DNA of 7,831 nucleotides from Vulcanimicrobiota bacterium (GCA_030042755.1 JASHZC010000237.1:1-7831); one strand, 5' to 3'. Positions 1 to 6,724 are shown, numbered from the stretch's first letter. Notes: generated by a model not told the origin, from the sequence alone. Numbers and translations are program-made.

Positions 1-1
1 G

Positions 2-1222
2 GGGAAGACGGCTGCAATCGAGGTCCGCAAAACCCCCGGCGTCGTGTATACGATCCACGTGACGAAACCGTTTGCGTACACGGCTACGTTTACGACCGAC
101 GCCAAGCCCGCGGTACCGAATCCGGCGCTTTCGACGCTGAATGAGCCCTATCGATACGGCGTCCTCGCGGAGCCGTTCCCGGGATCGCTTGGAAGCATGA
201 CGTGCTCCAGCGCCGGCGGCTTGAGCGGAACGTGCGCGCTTGCAACGGTGTCGTCGCAGCAGGCTCAATGGCTCTGCGAGGCTCACGTGCGCTTCGTGCG
301 GATCGAATATGTCGCGGGCCAAATACTAGACGACAACACGTCGTTCTATGCCGAGCCCAACTTCTTGCCAGAGGACACGATCATGGATCAGCTGGCGAAG
401 TGCGGTATCACCGAGCTTCCCGCGATCCTCCAATATGCGGCCGGCAACGTGATGACCGACAACAAGAGCGCGAGCCTTCCAATGCAGTTTTCGTCGTCGA
501 GCGACGCAAGCGACACGAAGAAGATTCCCGGGTACGCCGACTTCGCGAAGATCGTCGTCGAACATCTTAAGGCCAAATATCCGCAAATCACCCGCGTGGA
601 GCTCTTCAACGAGCCGAACCTTTCGGGCTGGGGAACGTTTCCCGTCGATGGTGATTATTCGAAGACCGATCAAAGCGGCGTGGAGGCTGCCGTCTACATG
701 AAAGCCGCCTACGCTGCGATCAAGTCGGTGGATCCGGCGATGACCGTCGTCGGCCCGGCACTTTCGGACGGCGGCGGCGGTGTGGTCGACCCCAGAACGT
801 TCTTGAAGGCGATGTTGGGAAATGGCTGCAAGCCCGGCACGTGTTTCGACGTAATATCCGTGCACAACTACGATTGGGAAAACCCAGCGCTCCCTAAGCT
901 GCCATCAGATTCGAATCGTTGGAGCATCTATCAAACGCTACAGGAGATCTTGGCCCAGTATGGGTATCCGGGCGTGCACGCGATGGTCACGGAGTGGGGA
1001 TTTTCAACGATAGATCAGTCCGATGGATTCGACCCGAACGTGCAAGCAGAATACGTAGCGCTCGGTTTCAATTTGATGCTGCACGATCCCACGCTGGACG
1101 GAATCGTATACGTGAACATGTACGGTTCCGGAACCGATTTTTGGTCGGAAACGTCACTTATAAATCAGAACGGAACGCTTAAACCCGGGTATCAAGTATT
1201 CAAGACGTTTGCATCGTTCTAG
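2..1222 (+). CDS. Clan GH-A (GH5/GH39-like) secreted glycoside hydrolase, 5'-truncated by window edge
   Basis: The reading frame is open from base 2 to the TAG at 1220-1222, so the true start and any signal peptide lie outside the window. A GTG at 44 is only an internal candidate. Numbering from that GTG, the last 392 residues form most of a TIM-barrel hydrolase. VELFNEPNLSGWG carries the Asn-Glu acid/base pair (N189-E190). VTEWGFS carries the probable nucleophile E317. ISVHNYDWEN (about 271-280) resembles the strand-6 His/Tyr region. Two close cysteine pairs (C54/C64 and C262/C267) plus C78 and C120 suggest disulfides and an extracytoplasmic location. The NEP and TEWG motifs are typical of retaining clan GH-A enzymes; family number and substrate cannot be read from them. 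Its place beside polysaccharide genes suggests it cleaves the locus' own polymer, as PslG does for Psl. That role is inference. Confidence 0.85.
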   Translation, partial: GKTAAIEVRKTPGVVYTIHVTKPFAYTATFTTDAKPAVPNPALSTLNEPYRYGVLAEPFPGSLGSMTCSSAGGLSGTCALATVSSQQAQWLCEAHVRFVRIEYVAGQILDDNTSFYAEPNFLPEDTIMDQLAKCGITELPAILQYAAGNVMTDNKSASLPMQFSSSSDASDTKKIPGYADFAKIVVEHLKAKYPQITRVELFNEPNLSGWGTFPVDGDYSKTDQSGVEAAVYMKAAYAAIKSVDPAMTVVGPALSDGGGGVVDPRTFLKAMLGNGCKPGTCFDVISVHNYDWENPALPKLPSDSNRWSIYQTLQEILAQYGYPGVHAMVTEWGFSTIDQSDGFDPNVQAEYVALGFNLMLHDPTLDGIVYVNMYGSGTDFWSETSLINQNGTLKPGYQVFKTFASF

Positions 1223-1232
1223 CGGCCCGTGC

Positions 1233-1285
1233 GTTTTATCGCAGCGTAGTGTGGGCATATTGTCCCAGCAGGCTGCGATAGAAAC
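1233..1285. promoter_or_regulatory. Intergenic stem-loop between hydrolase and response regulator
   Basis: The left arm GTTTTATCGCAGC (1233-1245) pairs with GCTGCGATAGAAAC (1272-1285): 13 base pairs with one bulged G at 1281. The 9-bp core TATCGCAGC/GCTGCGATA is perfect. The 26-base loop holds a second small stem, TGGG (1252-1255) with CCCA (1264-1267). No T tract follows on either strand, so a standard intrinsic terminator is unlikely. It could be a 3'-end-protecting structure for the hydrolase mRNA, an operator, or a leader element of the regulator. The rest of the 147-base gap (1223-1369) shows no convincing promoter. Confidence 0.45.
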
Positions 1286-1369
1286 CAGGCGCGTGTAGTA
1301 CAAAAAGCCCTCATCTATCCCGGCTAACTGTACATAAGGATAACTAACCGGGGGGCTTAGGCCGTTACC

Positions 1370-2047
1370 ATGACGTTGTTTTCGGAAGGTGAATCGAAAT
1401 TTGGAACGGACGATACTGCGGGTCCAGCCCGCGTAATCGTCATCTCCAGTCAAGTCATCTTCGCCAAAGCGCTGTGTCAACTGCTTTCGGTCGATCCCGA
1501 ACTGTCGGTGATTGGGGACGCGGAAAACGTCAGACAGGCTACCTTGCGGCAGCTAATGCCGGATCTCATCGTGCTCGACGTGGACGGCCAGGTGCTGGCA
1601 ATGGACGAAGCGATTGAAATTTGCAGGCAGGAAGTGCCGCAAGCACAACTCTGCTTGCTCTCAGCGCAGCTGCAACCCGAGGTTTTGCAACGCGGCCTTT
1701 CGATCGGCGCAAACGGCTACATCATCAAGGACGTGTCGCCCGACGAACTGACGCGAGCGCTCAAGATCATCGCGCGCGGCGGAACGTACGTCGATCCGCG
1801 CATCGCAGGCGAAGTTCTGCGGCGCCGGGCCACATCGAAGCGCCGCTACCCGATGTTCGAACTGACCGCGCGCGAACACGAGGTCGTGCGCCTCATCGCG
1901 CAAGGCCTCTCGAACAGAGAGATCAGCGAACGGCTAAACGTTTCGGACAAGACCGTGAAGAACCACGTTAGCCACATCTTTTCGAAACTGAACATCGGCA
2001 CGCGCTCGCAGGCCGCCGTACACGCCGTGCGCGCCGGCCTGATTTAA
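1370..2047 (+). CDS. NarL/FixJ-family response regulator with atypical receiver domain and LuxR-type HTH
   Basis: This 225-residue protein has the standard NarL/FixJ layout. A receiver domain spans about 21-140 and a LuxR-type helix-turn-helix about 163-225 (LTAREHEVVRLIAQGLSNREIS, then VSDKTVKNHVSHIFSKL). The phosphoacceptor position is D70 (PDLIVLD), the switch Ser is S98 (LLSA) and the conserved Lys is K120 (IIKDVSPDEL). The acidic pair that binds Mg2+ at the end of strand 1 is replaced by S26-S27 (VIVISSQ, where relatives have V-D-D-H). Conventional His-kinase phosphorylation may therefore be weak or absent. No sensor kinase is in the window. The ATG at 1370 gives a 20-residue lead before strand 1; a weak AGG (1359-1361) precedes it. 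The stop overlaps that of the convergent glycosyltransferase. Control of the surrounding polysaccharide genes is plausible but inferred from position only. Confidence 0.9.
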   Translation: MTLFSEGESKFGTDDTAGPARVIVISSQVIFAKALCQLLSVDPELSVIGDAENVRQATLRQLMPDLIVLDVDGQVLAMDEAIEICRQEVPQAQLCLLSAQLQPEVLQRGLSIGANGYIIKDVSPDELTRALKIIARGGTYVDPRIAGEVLRRRATSKRRYPMFELTAREHEVVRLIAQGLSNREISERLNVSDKTVKNHVSHIFSKLNIGTRSQAAVHAVRAGLI

Positions 2048-3150
2048 GGCGAACGTCCGAGCGAAGCTCCCGCCGCTTCCGAGCCAAATACTGCGTCGTA
2101 CATCGTTCTCGCAAACCGTTGCATCGAGAATCGCTCGGCGTTGCGCCGAATCGCCGCCGGATCGAAGTGCATGCGTTCGAACTCTACGATGGCTGCTGCG
2201 AAGGCTTGCGGCGTCTGTTCGTTAACGAGCAGTCCGATAACCCCAGGCACGATCGTTTCGAGTGCGCCGCCTTTCCCGTACGCGATAACCGGCCGGCCGC
2301 ATGCCATCATCTCGACCGGCGTCATGCCGAAGTCCTCGTACGCGGGGAAGAGCAAAGCCTTGGCGCGCCTCATCAGGCTGACGAGATCTGCGTTATCTAC
2401 CACGCCGAGTTGTTGAACGTGCGCAGCATCGTAACGTGCGCAGCGGGTTCCGGTTACTATCAGCTTGCGCTTGGCCAAGCGGGTCGCTTCTACTGCGACG
2501 TCGATCCGTTTGTAAGGAACGTCTCGGGAGGCGACGAGATAATAGTCTTCGACCCGGTCGCCTCCCGGTGTAAATAGGTCGAGCGTGCACGGCGAATAGA
2601 CCACGTCTGCGTCGCGACCGTAGTGCTTGCGGATGCGTTCGCGCGTCACGAGGCTGTTGGCCATGAACGTGTCCACGCGGACGGCCGTCAGTACGTCCCA
2701 TTGGCGGAGATCGTGCATGACGTGCGCTGCGAGGGGCCGGGCAAGCGCGGGCAACGAGCGCAGTTCTTCGAATGGCCGCTCCCATAGCGCGCGCATCGGC
2801 GTGTGGCAATAGCAAATGTGGCGCTGCGATGCGGTGCGCAGGACGCCCTTAGCGGCGGTGTGATGCGACGAGACGATCACGTCGTACTGCGACAGATCGA
2901 AACTCTCGATCGCCGCCGGGAAGAGCGGTAAGAACCAGCGATGATGTGAAACGGCGCTCGGAATCCTTTGGAGGAACGATGGGATCACGCGATCCGCTAT
3001 CGACGCCGGGCCGGTTTTCGCCGAATAGAGAATCGCAAATACCGGGGCGTCGGGAAAGAGCCGCGCCAGGTGTTCGACGAAGCGCTCGGCACCGCCACGT
3101 TGCACGAGCGGATCGGAGACGATAGCGACGCGCGGTTTCGAAGAGTTCAC
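2044..3150 (-). CDS. Family-4 glycosyltransferase (GT-B), WbaZ-like type
   Basis: This 368-residue cytoplasmic enzyme transfers a sugar from a nucleotide donor to a growing glycan. The N-terminal half (about 1-190) has the acceptor-side motif RGGAER (18-23), HICYCHTPMRALWE (111-124) and FMANS. The C-terminal donor domain has PYKRID (K214) and the E-x7-E pair E272/E280 in YEDFGMTPVE, followed by CGRPVIAYGKGGALETI. This pattern matches GT4 enzymes often annotated as mannosyl- or rhamnosyltransferases of the WbaZ type; donor and linkage cannot be read from sequence. The start is GTG (complement of 3148-3150) and I see no clear Shine-Dalgarno. It begins only 9 bases after the stop of the upstream glycosyltransferase, so the two are almost certainly cotranscribed and may be translationally coupled. 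Its TAA shares TTAA (2044-2047) with the convergent regulator stop. Confidence 0.92.
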   Translation of the reverse strand: MNSSKPRVAIVSDPLVQRGGAERFVEHLARLFPDAPVFAILYSAKTGPASIADRVIPSFLQRIPSAVSHHRWFLPLFPAAIESFDLSQYDVIVSSHHTAAKGVLRTASQRHICYCHTPMRALWERPFEELRSLPALARPLAAHVMHDLRQWDVLTAVRVDTFMANSLVTRERIRKHYGRDADVVYSPCTLDLFTPGGDRVEDYYLVASRDVPYKRIDVAVEATRLAKRKLIVTGTRCARYDAAHVQQLGVVDNADLVSLMRRAKALLFPAYEDFGMTPVEMMACGRPVIAYGKGGALETIVPGVIGLLVNEQTPQAFAAAIVEFERMHFDPAAIRRNAERFSMQRFARTMYDAVFGSEAAGASLGRSP

Positions 3151-3159
3151 GGTTGCGGC

Positions 3160-4281
3160 CTAGGCTGCCGCGCTGAGCGAACGATCGAGGGAGTGATGCA
3201 GCACCTCGGCAGCTCGGTCCAGAGAGTACACGTCATGCGCTCGTGCGAGCCCTCGCGCAATGAGATCGCCGCGATAAACGGGATCGAGGGCGCGCGCGAT
3301 GCATTGCGCGAGCTCGTCGACGTTTTCTTCCGCGAAGATCAACCCGCCGTCACCGGCGGTCTCGGGTATCCCGCCGCTGGAACTGCCGACCACCGGAACG
3401 CCCTGCGCGATCGCTTCGATCGGGACGCGTCCCACTTGTTCTTTCCAGAAATGCGTCGTGCGCGAAGGAAGCGTGCACACGTCGAGCGCGCCGATGACCC
3501 GTATAGCCTCTTCGGGTGCGAGATTCCCGAGGAAGTGCGCGCGATCGCGAACGTCCAGCTTCGCCGCGAGCGCCTCTAGCGGACCACGTTCCGGTCCGTC
3601 GCCGCCGATCACGACATGCACGCCGGGCAAAGGTCGCATCGCGCGCAACAACAGGTCGACACCTTTCTCCGGCACGAGGCGACCGACAAATCCGACTGCG
3701 GGCCTGCCGAATGCGTAGCGCGCCGCGATCTCTTGGCGCTCGTCTGGGGTGGACGGGCGAAGATCGTAGGCGAACCGCATGATGAACGTCGGACCACCAT
3801 AGCCACGCTTGCGAATGACGTCCTCGCATTCATTGCTCGAGGCGACGCATGCGCCTGCTCGAGAGAAAACGTAGTGCTGAATGAAGTTAAACGGCGGCGG
3901 ATACCGCTTCAGAATGTTCTGAAGCGAGAGGATGACAAAGCCGGCACGATGTTTATGCGCGGCGATCGCGCACTGAAGAGCCATGAGCCCCGGTGGATCT
4001 TCGTCGAGGTAAATCGCGCTCGGCGAATCAGGATCGAGCAAATCGTCGATACCGGGCCACAAAGCGTAGAGATTCGTGTGCGTCCTACCGATCCGCTTGC
4101 GAACGACAACGCGCAGTGGTGAGTCCGGGGGCTCGGCCTCGGCGTGAAGGACGCCGCCCAAAACGCTGTACCAGCGATCGGGTATGACAACCGTGACGTT
4201 GACCCCGCGCGAAGCCAATCGACGATACACCTGCCGATTCGCTGCGCGAACGGCGGCATGGCTAACAATGACCGCGTTCAT
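3160..4281 (-). CDS. Family-4 glycosyltransferase (GT-B)
   Basis: This 373-residue GT-B enzyme is the first gene of the two-gene minus-strand unit. The N-terminal acceptor domain opens with VIVSHAAVRAANRQVYRRLASRG, of a type seen in GT4 proteins beginning 'SHA...R.v...La..G'. SNECEDVIRKRGYGGP (149-164) is a typical inter-domain segment. The donor domain has GFVGRLVPEKGVDLLLRA (R201, K206), VVIGGDGPERGPLEALA (223-239) and HFLGNL. The E-x7-E pair is E281/E289 in EQVGRVPIEAIAQGVPVVGS, followed by SGGIPE. All catalytic landmarks of the family are intact and the length is usual. ATG at 4279-4281 (complement) has only GAGAG directly before it, so initiation strength is unclear. It shares a 93-base divergent upstream region with the methyltransferase gene. 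The sugar donor is unknown. Confidence 0.93.
   Translation of the reverse strand: MNAVIVSHAAVRAANRQVYRRLASRGVNVTVVIPDRWYSVLGGVLHAEAEPPDSPLRVVVRKRIGRTHTNLYALWPGIDDLLDPDSPSAIYLDEDPPGLMALQCAIAAHKHRAGFVILSLQNILKRYPPPFNFIQHYVFSRAGACVASSNECEDVIRKRGYGGPTFIMRFAYDLRPSTPDERQEIAARYAFGRPAVGFVGRLVPEKGVDLLLRAMRPLPGVHVVIGGDGPERGPLEALAAKLDVRDRAHFLGNLAPEEAIRVIGALDVCTLPSRTTHFWKEQVGRVPIEAIAQGVPVVGSSSGGIPETAGDGGLIFAEENVDELAQCIARALDPVYRGDLIARGLARAHDVYSLDRAAEVLHHSLDRSLSAAA
3905..3926. repeat. Perfect 10+2+10 inverted repeat inside glycosyltransferase gene
   Basis: CGCTTCAGAA (3905-3914), spacer TG, then TTCTGAAGCG (3917-3926) form an uninterrupted inverted repeat. It lies wholly in the coding sequence of the minus-strand glycosyltransferase, at residues around LQNILKR. 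As RNA it could fold into a 9-bp stem with a 4-base loop. It may be chance, given the codons used there. Confidence 0.6.
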
Positions 4282-4374
4282 CTCTCATGATAGTAGCAGT
4301 CCCTGCATGGGTAGCTCGGCCTGGGACGGTCGTACTATGGAAAGCCCGTCGACGCGTGCTACCATCGGGCAAGT
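4282..4374. promoter_or_regulatory. Divergent intergenic region with nested inverted repeats
   Basis: These 93 bases separate the divergent glycosyltransferase (-) and methyltransferase (+) genes and must carry promoters for both if each is the first gene of its unit. Two nested inverted pairs are visible: ATAGTA (4290-4295) with TACTAT (4333-4338), and GTCCC (4299-4303) with GGGAC (4323-4327). They could be operator half-sites or a hairpin. I could not identify convincing -35/-10 boxes. Confidence 0.35.
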
Positions 4375-5058
4375 ATGGGAGCGATAAGCAAAGCTAAACT
4401 GCAGGCCATCTGCGTGCAACTTGGGAGACGGTGTTCGCCCAAGCTGCTTGCGTCGATCGAGAGCGCCTTGAACTACGTCGAAACCGGAAGCTGGTTTGCG
4501 CACGAAGGCTTCGAGCCGCGCATCGTGCCGACTCACTGGGCCGTACAGGACGAGATCATCAAGCGCATCGCAGAACGTCGCGTGCTCTATCTCGAGTTCG
4601 GCGTCTGGCAAGGCGAAACGATGCGGTACTGGTCGCAGCGGTTAACGAATCCCCGTTCGGAATTGCACGGCTTCGATAGCTTCGAGGGCCTGCCCGACAA
4701 TTGGGGCAAGTTCGAAAAGGGGACCTTTTCGACGAACGGGCATCTTCCCGAGATCGCCGACGAGCGCGTCCGATTTTTTAAAGGCTGGTTCGAGGAGACG
4801 CTGCCCGGCTACGAATTGCCGCCTCATGACACGCTCGTGATTAACATTGATTCGGACCTCTACATGTCGGCTAGATACGTGCTCAAAATGCTGCGTGAAG
4901 CGATTCTTCCAGGCACCTACCTCTACTTCGATGAGCTCTGCGTGCGCCAAGATGAACTGCGTGCGTTCAGAGAATTTCTGAGCGATACGGGCATGAAGTT
5001 CAGGGCGGTTGCAGCAGTGCCATCGCTGCGAGCCGCTGCTTTCAGCCGCGTCGGCTAG
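4375..5058 (+). CDS. TylF/MycF-like SAM-dependent O-methyltransferase
   Basis: This 227-residue class I methyltransferase transfers a methyl group from S-adenosylmethionine. LYLEFGVWQGETMRYW (71-86) is the SAM-binding motif I. LHGFDSFEGLPDNW (97-110) is the signature that TylF/MycF-type enzymes share after strand 2. INIDSDLYMSA (157-167) and YFDELC (184-189) place acidic residues D159, D161, D186 and E187 where the family binds a divalent metal. Characterised members (TylF, MycF, NovP) O-methylate sugars in natural products, so in this setting a sugar of the polysaccharide, possibly the heptose, is a reasonable substrate; this is inference. It is a lone plus-strand gene between minus-strand units. 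The ATG at 4375 has only a weak GGG upstream. Its stop lies 9 bases from the convergent hddA stop. Confidence 0.85.
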   Translation: MGAISKAKLQAICVQLGRRCSPKLLASIESALNYVETGSWFAHEGFEPRIVPTHWAVQDEIIKRIAERRVLYLEFGVWQGETMRYWSQRLTNPRSELHGFDSFEGLPDNWGKFEKGTFSTNGHLPEIADERVRFFKGWFEETLPGYELPPHDTLVINIDSDLYMSARYVLKMLREAILPGTYLYFDELCVRQDELRAFREFLSDTGMKFRAVAAVPSLRAAAFSRVG

Positions 5059-5066
5059 ACGAGCCG
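5052..5066. other. Small hairpin between convergent methyltransferase and hddA stops
   Basis: CGGCT (5052-5056) and AGCCG (5062-5066) form a 5-bp GC-rich stem with loop AGACG. It spans the methyltransferase stop and the 9-base gap to the hddA stop. Neither strand has a T tract after it, so terminator function is doubtful; a weak bidirectional pause or chance are both possible. Confidence 0.25.
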
Positions 5067-5067
5067 T

Positions 5068-6129
5068 TCACACCCACGTATGGCGGCTTGAGACCCAACT
5101 GCACGCGCCGCGTTCCTCAAACTGAAAATCGACCACACGGACGCCACGTTCCACCATGGCCTCGCGAACCCGCGTCCGCCGGTTGAACGGCACGAACAAC
5201 AAGACGTGACCGCCGCCACCGGCGCCGAGAAGCTTCCCACCTAGGGCACCGGCTTTGCGCGCATCAGCATAGAGTTCTTCGATCGTATCGTTGCTTATGC
5301 TCGCCGCAAGGTTGCGCTTCATTTTCCATGCGTGATCGAGAAGGTCGCCAAAATCGGAATAGCGACCCTTCAAGAGCGACGTTTTCAAGGCGAGGGCGAG
5401 CGCCTTGAGCTCGCTGAGGCTCGACATGACTTCCGGATCCTCGCGCACGACGTTCGAGGTTTGCTCTTTGAGAATTGTTCCGGAGAAACGCGTCGCGCCC
5501 GTGTAGCAGAGGAGCAGATGCATGTGCAGCTCGGCGACGGCGTCCTCATCCAAACGCAGAGGTGTTACACATACGCCGTCCTTCGAGAATTCGATGAAGT
5601 TAAAGCCTCCAAATGCGGCAGCATATTGATCCTGCATGCCGCCCACAATGCCGAGGTCGTTACGCTCGACGTCATATGCCAGTTCGGCTTTTTCGTAGCG
5701 CGACAGCGTGATGCCAAGCCGGCGGCTCAAGGCTTCGATGAGCGCAACGATCATCGTTGAGGAGGAACCAAGTCCGCTTCCCGGCGGGGCATCTGCCATG
5801 ATGCAGCAGTCCAATCCGCTGATCGAGAAACGGCGGACGATTGCCTCGGCGAGATCCATTTTTCCTTGAAGCGCGTTTCTAGCAACCGGTTCAAAAACGG
5901 CGTCGACGCCCTGTTCGTCGCAGGTAACGTGAACGTACTCGCTCTGAGTATCGCGAATGGAAACGTACGCATACTTGTCGATCGTCGTCGAAAGCACGCA
6001 GCCGCCGAAACGCTCGGGATACGGTGGAACGTCGGTACCGCCGCCGGCAAAGCTGATCCGTAATGGCGCCCTGCCGCGCACGACGGTTAATTCACTCGGC
6101 GCGATTTTAGGCGGGTCCGACTGCAGCAC
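5068..6129 (-). CDS. hddA: D-glycero-alpha-D-manno-heptose-7-phosphate kinase (GHMP family)
   Basis: HddA phosphorylates C1 of heptose-7-phosphate to give the 1,7-bisphosphate, a step toward GDP-D-glycero-alpha-D-manno-heptose. All GHMP-kinase motifs are present: APLRISFAGGGTDVPPYPE (21-39), the ATP loop DAPPGSGLGSSST (113-125), GGMQDQYAAAFGG (163-175, with catalytic-type D167) and KLLGAGGGGHVLLF (299-312). The AGGGTDVPPYPERFGG opening is characteristic of HddA-like proteins rather than galacto- or mevalonate kinases, and the gmhA partner supports this. The start is GTG (complement of 6127-6129), chosen because AAGGGAGAG sits 5 bases upstream. It overlaps the gmhA 3' end by 23 bases, so the two are cotranscribed. 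About 10 residues (GACSWVSSRHTWV) follow the usual VVDFQFEE ending and look non-conserved. A kinase for a related sugar, such as fucose, is the main alternative. Confidence 0.9.
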   Translation of the reverse strand: MLQSDPPKIAPSELTVVRGRAPLRISFAGGGTDVPPYPERFGGCVLSTTIDKYAYVSIRDTQSEYVHVTCDEQGVDAVFEPVARNALQGKMDLAEAIVRRFSISGLDCCIMADAPPGSGLGSSSTMIVALIEALSRRLGITLSRYEKAELAYDVERNDLGIVGGMQDQYAAAFGGFNFIEFSKDGVCVTPLRLDEDAVAELHMHLLLCYTGATRFSGTILKEQTSNVVREDPEVMSSLSELKALALALKTSLLKGRYSDFGDLLDHAWKMKRNLAASISNDTIEELYADARKAGALGGKLLGAGGGGHVLLFVPFNRRTRVREAMVERGVRVVDFQFEERGACSWVSSRHTWV

Positions 6130-6724
6130 GTTCGCTCTCCCTTAGACGTACGTATTCCTGTTCGACCAGATCGCAGATAATGTGGCCGAGCGTGACATGG
6201 ATCTCCTGAATGATTGCGGCATAGCCGCTCGGCCCAACGAGCACGATATCCGCGACCTCCGCCACGCGGCCGCCGTTATTGCCCGTAAAGGCTACGGTTA
6301 CGGCGCCGCATTCTTTCGCCTTCTCCAAGCCTTTGACGACGTTCTCAGAATTGCCACTCGTCGTAATGCCGACGACGACGTCGCCGGGGCGTACGAACCC
6401 TTCGATTTGGCGAGAGAACACCTGGTCGTATCCAAAGTCGTTTGCGATCGCGGTCAAAGCCGACGTGTTGACGGTGAGCGCTTCCGAGGGCAGGGCGCGT
6501 CGCTCGCGCAAAAAACGGCCGCTAAGTTCGGCAGCCATATGCTGGGCGTCGGCAGCGCTCCCACCATTGCCCATCCAGAAGACCGTATTCCCGCCGGAGA
6601 TTGCCGCGCTCATCGCCGCCACGATGTCGGCAACGGGCCTCTCGTAGCGAGCCGCATCAAGCAGGCCGCGGCGATCCGCAATGAGTTCGGCAAACGGACG
6701 GTTTATTGCGCCAAAATCGCTCAT
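6107..6724 (-). CDS. gmhA: Sedoheptulose-7-phosphate isomerase (phosphoheptose isomerase)
   Basis: GmhA converts sedoheptulose-7-phosphate to D-glycero-D-manno-heptose-7-phosphate, the first committed step of nucleotide-heptose synthesis, in the cytoplasm as a tetramer. The 205-residue protein is a single SIS domain with FWMGNGGSAADAQHMAAELSGRF (phosphate loop), ITTSGNSENVV (120-130, second phosphate loop) and a C-terminal QEIHVTLGHI. By comparison with the E. coli enzyme, the metal/catalytic set H62, E66, Q173 and H181 is complete. ATG at 6722-6724 (complement) has an AGGA 8 bases upstream. It is the first gene of the gmhA-hddA unit. The next enzymes, GmhB phosphatase and HddC guanylyltransferase, are not in the window. 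Pairing with HddA points to the GDP-heptose route for surface glycans rather than the ADP-heptose route for LPS core. Confidence 0.95.
   Translation of the reverse strand: MSDFGAINRPFAELIADRRGLLDAARYERPVADIVAAMSAAISGGNTVFWMGNGGSAADAQHMAAELSGRFLRERRALPSEALTVNTSALTAIANDFGYDQVFSRQIEGFVRPGDVVVGITTSGNSENVVKGLEKAKECGAVTVAFTGNNGGRVAEVADIVLVGPSGYAAIIQEIHVTLGHIICDLVEQEYVRLRESERAAVGPA
6135..6143 (-). promoter_or_regulatory. Strong Shine-Dalgarno for hddA
   Basis: The complement reads AAGGGAGAG, 5 bases before the GTG at 6129 and inside the gmhA coding sequence. It is the best ribosome binding site in the window. It fixes the hddA start at 6129 rather than at an internal GTG (V17). Confidence 0.7.

Noticed and set aside
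326..865. 179-codon minus-strand open frame inside the glycoside hydrolase gene
   Set aside because: Antisense to a frame with clear NEP and TEWG catalytic motifs; no domain of its own.
1223..1369. Intrinsic terminator after the hydrolase gene
   Set aside because: A stem-loop is present but neither arm is followed by a T run, so I list it only as a structure of unknown function.
1154..1480. 108-codon minus-strand open frame over the hydrolase/regulator gap
   Set aside because: It overlaps both flanking genes and runs through the stem-loop; no domain, no ribosome binding site.
2968..3579. 203-codon plus-strand open frame spanning the junction of the two glycosyltransferases
   Set aside because: Antisense to both real genes; composition is typical of a shadow frame in GC-rich DNA and no motif is visible.
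3616..4122. 168-codon plus-strand open frame opposite the second glycosyltransferase
   Set aside because: It lies entirely antisense to a gene with complete GT4 motifs, has Arg/Ala-rich low-information composition and shows no recognisable domain.
4786..4800. T run followed by AAAGG near 4776-4784 as a possible terminator
   Set aside because: It lies within the methyltransferase coding sequence between conserved motifs and has no stable hairpin before it.
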